This document shows, piece after piece, positions 58,578 to 64,000 of a stretch of 64,000 nt of DNA. This DNA comes from Symbiodinium natans (taxonomy: Eukaryota; Sar; Dinophyceae; Suessiales; Symbiodiniaceae), in contig CAJNDS010000676.1 of NCBI GenBank assembly GCA_905221605.1, forward strand, positions 1 through 64,000, written 5' to 3'. Each line of letters begins with the position of its first letter. The first letter of the stretch is position 1. Both the position numbers and the translations under genes were made by a program. Below the pieces are notes generated by a model that ran no database searches, had not been told where the DNA came from, and was given only the letters and a program-made list of their open reading frames with translations.

Positions 58578-58819
58578 AAAGTAATCTAGCCTCGCGAGAA
58601 GTGAACTACTAAGGCATCATGATTGAATAAACGTCCAACCTTCGTCACCCAGCTGCCAATGAAGTGGCAGCATAGCCATCTGTGCGGTACTCTCTGTGTT
58701 TGGGAAAGACCAGCAGGCCAGACTGACTGTCAGGTGCCTGCCGGCCATTGGGAGAAGTTCCCGACGGTGAAGTCGCCATGGAGAATGACCTGCACTCAGC
58801 CGACAAGATGCTCTTTCTT

Positions 58820-58963
58820 TTACCCAAAAGGGCCATGCCTGTGCGGCTTCGTCTGTCTCAACCCCCCTTCTGGCTTTTGGTTTGAGAATGAAAACAGCTT
58901 CAGGTTCGCATCTCGTTGACAATACAAGATTTTCAGCTCGAACGCAACTAGCTCCAGCCTGAC
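58820..58963 (-). CDS. Unrecognised exon after a 60-bp or 134-bp intron
   Basis: After GTTTTTTTTCAG the frame reads VRLELVAFELKILYCQRDAN then LKLFSFSNQKPEGGLRQTKP, ending before a TAA. The acceptor is the best-formed one in the window. Confidence 0.5.
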   Translation of the reverse strand, partial: VRLELVAFELKILYCQRDANLKLFSFSNQKPEGGLRQTKPHRHGPFG

Positions 58964-59097
58964 CTGAAAAAAAACAAACCAGGCTAACAAGCCAGGCTCA
59001 AAACTTTCTTCTGTCCTGTATACATAAGCCATCGCTTGAGACACGAAAGTACCAGCGACAAACTCAGCGGCTGTTGTAGAACTTTTTTTTGACATGC

Positions 59098-59186
59098 CAG
59101 ATTGCCCTGTCCGTCCTCCTCCCAGCGTGCGAACTCCGTGCTGGAGTCCCACCACCAAAAGCGCCCCGTCTTGGGGTCTTGAAAGC
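59098..59186 (-). CDS. WWW-motif exon
   Basis: After GCGCTTCAG the frame reads FQDPKTGRFWWWDSSTEFAR then WEEDGQGNL. The GRFWWWDSSTEFARWEE pattern resembles short Trp-rich modules I associate with dinoflagellate proteins (not a named family). The donor would be CTG|GCATGT (GC type), joining in phase to VRLELVAF at 58963. In a second frame MSKKSSTTAAEFVAGTFVSQ at 59024-59100 ends at TAT|GTATAC and also joins to 58963. Confidence 0.45.
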
Positions 59187-59342
59187 CTGAAGCGCATTCT
59201 GCGCGCTTGTCTTTCCGAATTTATGATTGTGCTGAGCCCCCGGCGACTCCATTGGAACCCCGCCAGGATCCTTTTTCTTCAGAGGCAACACTCGCACCTT
59301 AGGTCAGTAGCTTCTGGTATCGGTCTATCACGCTGCGAACTC

Positions 59343-59600
59343 AACGACCTGCCTTCCGGATGAGGTTCAACAAGTTTTGCCCTTGCAAGTCAGACTCATC
59401 CTGCACCAAAGTTTGGCTCTTCGGGCTTGGGTCTTCGGGAATTGCCGATGCTGCATCATGGCCTTGATCTTGTAAAAGATATCCCACCAAAGACCTTCGA
59501 GTCTCCACGTCGCGAACAGACCGCCTCAAAATGCAGACAGAGAGAACTGTATCCGCACCGGATTCATGACCGGGGCACAGACATTTATGGACCGGTCCAC
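59343..59600 (-). CDS. Unrecognised exon
   Basis: The frame includes DVETRRSLVGYLLQDQGHDA, ASAIPEDPSPKSQTLVQDES and DLQGQNLLNLIRKAG. Good coding character. Probably the same gene as the exons at 59098 and 58820. Confidence 0.5.
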
Positions 59601-59712
59601 CACCTAACATTTCAGAGTTCCTGCTTTGAACCTGTGCTGTCTGTGAGCAATCCGGGCTCCTGACTTCTCCACTGTTGCAACCTTGTGTCTTCAAGACGAA
59701 ATGTTGTGAGTT

Positions 59713-60072
59713 TCAAAATCCTTCTGACCCCTGCCTCTGCTTGTCCAGAAAGCGTTCCATGGTGCTGGTCGGACCCATTTTACTAGGCTTGTTTGACAAA
59801 GTGCTTCCTAATGCTCGTCGAGCTCTGTTGCTACTGGCTTTTGAGCACAACAACAACGCTTGAGCGCAGTGTCGCAAGGCCGCTTGTACAAACCTGTACG
59901 AATCAACTGCGAGGGACGTGATGAAACAAGTCCGAAAGCCGAAACAACCAGGCGCATCATGACTGCAGAGAGAACAGACATCAAATTTCAGAGCTAATGA
60001 AGACAATACTGCTCCGATTGCTGCTGCCTCAAGTCTCCAATTGAACACTGCCCACACACGCTTTTTTACCAT
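59713..60072 (-). CDS. Unrecognised ORF, 119 codons, ATG to stop
   Basis: MVKKRVWAVFNWRLEAAAIG, AVLSSLALKFDVCSLCSHDA and PGCFGFRTCFITSLAVDSYR, ending ERFLDKQRQGSEGF. Cys-rich middle (C-x2-C...C). No family recognised. Confidence 0.45.
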   Translation of the reverse strand: MVKKRVWAVFNWRLEAAAIGAVLSSLALKFDVCSLCSHDAPGCFGFRTCFITSLAVDSYRFVQAALRHCAQALLLCSKASSNRARRALGSTLSNKPSKMGPTSTMERFLDKQRQGSEGF

Positions 60073-60078
60073 TCGTTT

Positions 60079-60345
60079 TTAGCCTTGCTTGTATGGAGGT
60101 GCTACTGTGTTAACTTTTAGTCTTACTGCATATGCTTCCGTCTGCAAAGAGCTCATACTCAGTGAAGTGGTAGGCCACACCAAATGGCATTGCCGTAATT
60201 TGGTCTCATCCCCTTGCTCCAATGGACTTCGACCTTGAAGTAATCCTCTTGAAAGTGCCCAGCGCCATGCCCACTGCCATGCCCACTGCCATGCCAACCA
60301 GAACTCTGCAGATCGCCCTGCATATGCTTCCGGCTGCAAAGAGCT
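60079..60345 (-). repeat. Degenerate tandem copy of the 3' part of the ORF at 60345-60914
   Basis: GGATGAGACCAAATTACG, TTCTGGTTGGCATGGCAGTG and CATATGAGCTCTTTGCA-type sequence recurs here and in the ORF with an offset of about 215 bp. It includes four CATGCCCACTGC units (60266-60303) and frame-disrupting changes. Confidence 0.7.
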
Positions 60346-60914
60346 CATATACATTGAAATCCACCGCGCAAAGGCTTGACCGTGCGAAGCTGATCCATGT
60401 AGACAGCCTTCTTGGGATGCCACATCAAATGGCAGTGGCGTAATTTGGTCTCATCCCCTTGCCAATGGACTTTGACCTCAAAGCAATCCTCTTGCAAGTG
60501 CCCACTGCCATGCCAACCAGAACTCTGTAGGCTGCCATGTTTGTAGTCGATGCACAGAAGATTCAGATTCTTGGACGCAGGATCAAACGAAAGCAGATGT
60601 CCGCCGCCACGACGGTCTTGCCAGCTGAAGATGCTGATCGCACGTCCTGGCTGCTGCAGCTCCACATCCAACTGTGCCAATGCATGCATCAATGACATCA
60701 CGCGTCGACGACCATCAATGTAGCTTCGACTGAGAGGGTGCCAGACCAACTCATGTTCGCGGATGCGATCTTCCTGCCCATTCCAGTGAAAATTTGCGGT
60801 CAACACTTTTGGCTGCTCTTCTACATGGCCATGCCATCCCGCTCGGCGGTCTTCATGCAGCGTGGCGGCAAGCGTACAGCAAGCAAGATCATGCAGTTCA
60901 CCGGCAATCTTCAT
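60345..60914 (-). CDS. Unrecognised 189-codon ORF downstream of a relict SL
   Basis: MKIAGELHDLACCTLAATLH, ANFHWNGQEDRIREHELVWH, RRRVMSLMHALAQLDVELQQ and AISIFSWQDRRGGGHLLSFD, ending VDETKL-like GDETKLRHCHLMWHPKKAVY. Two internal HW...(E/D)xxxRxHxLxWHP blocks suggest an internal repeat. It is uninterrupted by introns and lies about 420 bp downstream of the SL at 61338-61358, fitting a retrocopy. A second short ORF (MERAPPQTRFFRLTQSPPAT) lies between, at about 61020-61177. Confidence 0.5.
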   Translation of the reverse strand: MKIAGELHDLACCTLAATLHEDRRAGWHGHVEEQPKVLTANFHWNGQEDRIREHELVWHPLSRSYIDGRRRVMSLMHALAQLDVELQQPGRAISIFSWQDRRGGGHLLSFDPASKNLNLLCIDYKHGSLQSSGWHGSGHLQEDCFEVKVHWQGDETKLRHCHLMWHPKKAVYMDQLRTVKPLRGGFQCI

Positions 60915-61337
60915 GCAATGTGGGCCCGAGGGCCAGGGTAAATATCTTGGTCATCCCAGAGCGGCTCTACCCAGCCGGCATCGCCTTGCCGTGTTCCCCA
61001 TAGGGCGCCAAGGCACGCAAGGAAATGCTTAGCCCGGTGGGATGACAGGGTGGCGGGCTTGGCCTAGAGGCACCGCAGGAGGTCCCAGCGCTGCGTACTC
61101 CGCTTCAGTTGGGGAAAAAGTGGCTGGAGGGCTCTGCGTGAGCCTGAAGAACCGTGTCTGCGGTGGCGCGCGCTCCATGCTTAGCCAACATGAAAGTTAT
61201 AGCCAAGCAAAATCAAGGTTACAACTAACCCAGCGGCCGTTGCTGGAAGTCAGAAGGATACTGATTCCGAAGTGAACATCTTGACTCAGCTGAATCTACC
61301 AATGTTTCTTGTCCTTCAAGCTGGGTCCTTATTGTCA

Positions 61338-61359
61338 CTTGAGCCAAAATGGCTACGGG
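61338..61359 (-). other. Relict dinoflagellate spliced-leader sequence
   Basis: Minus strand CCGTAGCC ... TTTTGGCTCAAG, all 21 fixed SL bases, followed by TGACAATAAGG (no donor) and preceded by CCCTAAACCCTAACCCTC. It marks the 5' end of a copied trans-spliced mRNA. Confidence 0.85.
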
Positions 61360-61608
61360 AGGGTTAGGGTTTAGGGTTCAGGGTCTAGGGTTTGGGGTTG
61401 TCCGGGTGCCTTGCGGACTGTATTTTGGGGTGGGGGGGGGGGGATGGCTGCGGAATTTGGAGATTTTTTTGTTCCGGCTTTGGGGGGCTTCGTGTGGGCT
61501 TTCGGTGCCGCTCTGTTTGGGGAGCGGCGTCCAAAAGTGGAAGCCAACTGCCCAAATGGTTGATTATAGGCCTCTTAGCGCGCTCTTCAAAACAATCTCT
61601 CTTGTCTA

Positions 61609-61800
61609 ATGATCGTTAATCTTACTGTGCTATTTCGGACCTTACGGCAGGGCCTTCGACGGCTTGAGGTGAGTGCTGGAACTGCTCTTTTGGTGTCGAG
61701 CCCCGGGCTGTCGACGTTGCTGTTGTCTGGACCGTCCGACATCGTGACCACCGGTGCACCTGCCGAAGATGCTCAAATCCATCTCAAGGTGAAACCCTCA
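61609..61800 (+). CDS. Possible plus-strand exon
   Basis: The frame includes LTVLFRTLRQGLRRLEVSAG and TLLLSGPSDIVTTGAPAEDA. CTTGAG|GTGAGT inside it may be a donor. The minus frame (ASSAGAPVVTMSDGPDNSNV) is also open. Confidence 0.3.
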
Positions 61801-62119
61801 GGGAACTACAGAATTGAGTTCGCTTTCACACACACAGACACAGAGATTTGGTATGATATCTATATATACAGTGACATGCATAATACAAAAACAAATGAAG
61901 CATAAGCTATACGCACACGCATGCATGTAAACATTTGTTACACATACGCAGCATATTGTTCTTCGGAATCTTCTTGGGAACCCTTCGAACCATGGGCGCG
62001 ATCTCCACACAATCTGCTTCGGAAGTTTCGGGTTTTTTGGGGTTTTCTACGAAGCTGACCTCGGCTTAGCTCTACGAAGGTGACCTCGGCTTGGCTCTGC
62101 GGTGCTTTGCCCGCACCTC

Positions 62120-62277
62120 TAATAAACATCGTTCACACGCAGGCAGGCTTCAGGATGAAGGCTCATGGAGCGCACAGCGCAAAAGGCACTGCTGGTGCTT
62201 CCTTCTCCCAGCGTGTGTGTCGGATGTGTGATGAGGCGGCAGCGCCAATTCACCAGAGCCACTTGCAGTCAGACGTC
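62120..62277 (+). CDS. Unrecognised exon upstream of an introner
   Basis: The frame reads GAHSAKGTAGASFSQRVCRM then CDEAAAPIHQSHLQSDV. C-x2-C followed by H...H may be a metal site. It joins in frame to EMWLFLALKDS at 62395. Confidence 0.4.
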
Positions 62278-62394
62278 GACACTAGTTATACTCCCCTTAG
62301 AACCTTTAACAAAATATGTGGAAAATCCTCTTGGGTTTGATATATAAAAAATATTCCCAAGAAAAATATAGTACAGTGACGCGCGTTGCTGTAG
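62278..62394 (+). mobile_element. Introner, CTCTRTCCCCC family relative, duplication GACA/GAGA
   Basis: 117 bp: GACA + CTAGTTATACTCCCCTTAG ... GCTGTAG | GAGA. It shares CCCCTTAGAACCTTTAACAA, the CTTGGGTTTGATAT core and AATATTCCCAAG with 2611-2716, in opposite orientation to the host gene. Confidence 0.6.
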
Positions 62395-62550
62395 GAGATG
62401 TGGCTTTTTCTTGCGCTCAAAGACAGCTGGCCTGATTCCTTGCAGCACATGTACTTGAACCGCGCCCACAGGCCGCCCACCGAGTACCTCGCAGAGCAGC
62501 TCTGTCGACTACAGCATCACCCGGAGGATCTCTACACAGCCCACCCCTGA
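62395..62550 (+). CDS. Unrecognised C-terminal exon
   Basis: The frame reads EMWLFLALKDSWPDSLQHMY, LNRAHRPPTEYLAEQLCRLQ and HHPEDLYTAHP, then TGA. Well-formed helical sequence; family not recognised. Confidence 0.45.
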   Translation, partial: EMWLFLALKDSWPDSLQHMYLNRAHRPPTEYLAEQLCRLQHHPEDLYTAHP

Positions 62551-62600
62551 AGATCCCCGGAGCGCCCTACACCATCTGGCCCAGGCCCAGGCATACCCGG

Positions 62601-62933
62601 TCATACCCGGTCATACCGTCCCGTGGTTTTCCGCAGTCGCGGTTTCCCGTCACAGTGCAGACAGTGCAGACATGCTTTCGTGATGTGACATCGATATCGA
62701 CCGATGAGCAGGGCTTCTTGCAGGCAGGGTGGCTCGAAATGCACGGAGTTGAGCAGGTCGTTTCCAGGGCATACGACCTTCAACTTGCTGAGGACTTTCT
62801 TTGACTTGGCCTTGGCTTTTGCTGCGCTCCGGATACCATGAACCAAGGGATCTTGGGCTGAGGCTAAGGAAGCTACGGATCTCAGCGGAAAGTATGGCAG
62901 GTTGTTGTCCTCAAACCATAAATACTGAAACAC
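62601..62933 (-). CDS. Unrecognised exon, convergent with the plus-strand gene
   Basis: MFQYLWFEDNNLPYFPLRSV, IRSAAKAKAKSKKVLSKLKV, PPCLQEALLIGRYRCHITKA and CLHCLHCDGKPRLRKTTG. A basic stretch and C-x2-C-x2-C cluster. Good coding character. Confidence 0.5.
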   Translation of the reverse strand: MFQYLWFEDNNLPYFPLRSVASLASAQDPLVHGIRSAAKAKAKSKKVLSKLKVVCPGNDLLNSVHFEPPCLQEALLIGRYRCHITKACLHCLHCDGKPRLRKTTGRYDRV

Positions 62934-62944
62934 ATTCAGTGGGG

Positions 62945-63440
62945 GAGGGGGTCGAAATGGTAACGCTCGCCTAAAGCCTTGAATCCGAGCATAGCGCCGA
63001 TGCTTTTAGCAACTGTACTCTACTACACAGGATATTCAGAAGGATGACCTTAAAGAAAATTTTTTACAAGCATGTGCTGTAAAGTCCAAGGGTGTCTCAA
63101 TCTTCAAACCTGGCGTGCTCCGAGTGACGGTGTCGTTGAACTCCCCAGCATCCTGCTGGTCGGTCCAGCCGGGGTAGCAATCTCCTCACAGCGTAATATC
63201 GGGGCCTGAATGATTAGAACAGGTTTTTTTGTTTTTGGTGGGGGGGGGGGGGGGGTATTGTAGTATAATTACAAAGGGACCCTAAGGGAAGATTGTTAGT
63301 AACTATTCCGACCCCTTTCTTAAGGCTTCCTAGCTGAAAGGCCATCACAGACTCTGTGATGTAGGCCTCAGGGCTTCGGTTCACAAGCCCTTTTCTCAAA
63401 AGGGGGAGGCCCCTCATAATTGCTTTGCTGGGTTAAGAGA
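62945..63440. other. No exon supported
   Basis: AT-rich and G-rich segments (G-run at 63239-63256); short frames only. Confidence 0.4.
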
Positions 63441-63442
63441 AC

Positions 63443-63568
63443 CCGGGATACGGCCGAGGCCCCAGAAGAGGTTCAGACTTCGGAAATCCTCATGCTGGGC
63501 CAAGTATCCAAGTCCGGCAGACGCGGCGCAGGTGTACTTCACCACCAGCTTGCTGGACGCCTGGCACA
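63443..63568 (-). CDS. Unrecognised exon
   Basis: After GAGTTTCAG the frame reads VCQASSKLVVKYTCAASAGL then GYLAQHEDFRSLNLFWGLGR. Donor CCGG|GTTCTC. An upstream exon (LAESKIVSWAQQ, near 63620-63655) precedes it. Confidence 0.45.
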
Positions 63569-63724
63569 CTGAAACTCCGCCTAACTTTTTTTTACATCAC
63601 TTAAGGCACTTGCTGCGCCCAGGACACGATCTTGCTTTCTGCTAGGCTGTTGACGCCAGCGCCCCAAGTTTCCTACGCTGACACGTCCTCGCTGAGCCCC
63701 CGAGCATTCCGCAGACGTGTTCAC

Positions 63725-63775
63725 CAGCCAAACAGTCTTGCATGTCTTGCACGGCACGCGGTCAAGGTTGGCATT
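63725..63775 (-). CDS. Possible zinc-finger half exon
   Basis: LDRVPCKTCKTVWLVNTSAE resembles the VPCEICGKSV start of the finger at 6582-6653. The His half was not found. Confidence 0.25.
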
Positions 63776-64000
63776 CGGATGTCACAACAACTCTCTCGGA
63801 CAACCCTTCGGCTGGTGTGCGTCCCAACACGCCGGCCCCAAAACCCAACAGTCCTTAAGCAACTCCGCTGCAGATCCGAGCCGCGTTCAGGAGGTCCACT
63901 GTCTGAATCACTTTGCCTGAAGGGCAGCCCATTTCCTCAGCGGTTCGAAAAGTCGTCGGCGGATGCGCAAAAATTGCTACAGCTGCTGCCTGCCAAGAGG

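Noticed and set aside
1-64000. CRISPR arrays
   Set aside because: The telomere-like and minisatellite repeats have no unique spacers of constant length and the organism is a eukaryote.
1-64000. tRNA, 5S rRNA and spliceosomal RNA genes
   Set aside because: I looked for GGTTCGAAT-type B boxes, cloverleaf stems and known U RNA starts and found none that hold; GCTCGAATCCC near 48929 lacks a matching acceptor stem.

Overview
The window is nuclear DNA from a dinoflagellate, most likely of the Symbiodiniaceae/Polarella type (Suessiales). The evidence is: interspersed TTTAGGG/CCCTAAA arrays (the plant and dinoflagellate telomere unit); two near-exact copies of the dinoflagellate trans-spliced leader (SL); protein exons of types that are abundant in dinoflagellates (a ubiquitin-like N-terminus followed by BspA-like NQSLE repeats, PARP with Tudor-like domains, CEICG zinc fingers); and introns that start with GT, GC or GA. 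There are no long uninterrupted genes. Coding DNA is cut into exons of about 50-300 bp, mostly on the minus strand, so nearly all gene calls below are exons or exon groups and few gene ends are known.

Layout. 1-1300: a ubiquitin-like/BspA LRR gene (minus) with a 53-bp minisatellite. 1.7-4.4 kb: a minus-strand Tudor-PARP-Tudor gene whose introns are short transposon-like introners with terminal inverted repeats and 4-bp target duplications. 5.1-6.7 kb: C2H2 zinc-finger exons. 8.8-10.1 kb: a second, canonical H-Y-E PARP catalytic domain in four exons. 10-25 kb: scattered unrecognised exons, a 150-bp poly-C tract, telomere-like arrays and palindromic elements. 25.8-27.5 kb: a decayed LINE-type reverse transcriptase whose 5' end carries a relict SL. 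28-41 kb: more exons between arrays. 41-43.5 kb: a higher-order repeat block and a hairpin-rich segment. 44-64 kb: further exons, AT-rich microsatellites, and at 61.3 kb a second relict SL upstream of an unrecognised minus-strand ORF.

The main result concerns how introns arise here. Two insertion processes seem to make spliceable introns. (1) Several families of small inverted-repeat elements insert with 4-bp duplications (GTGC, GACA, GAAA/GAGA, GAAC), the duplicated bases supplying the GT or GA donor and the element end supplying the AG acceptor; removing them restores continuous PARP and Tudor reading frames. (2) TTTAGGG arrays themselves sit at exon edges. One interrupts an exon between perfect 16-bp direct repeats and one interrupts a palindromic element between 5-bp repeats, so these arrays are insertions, not just old telomeres. 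The two relict-SL retrocopies also abut such arrays.

All reading and joining was done by eye. Exon edges are inferred from frame, splice signals and direct repeats, and no database or RNA evidence was available.
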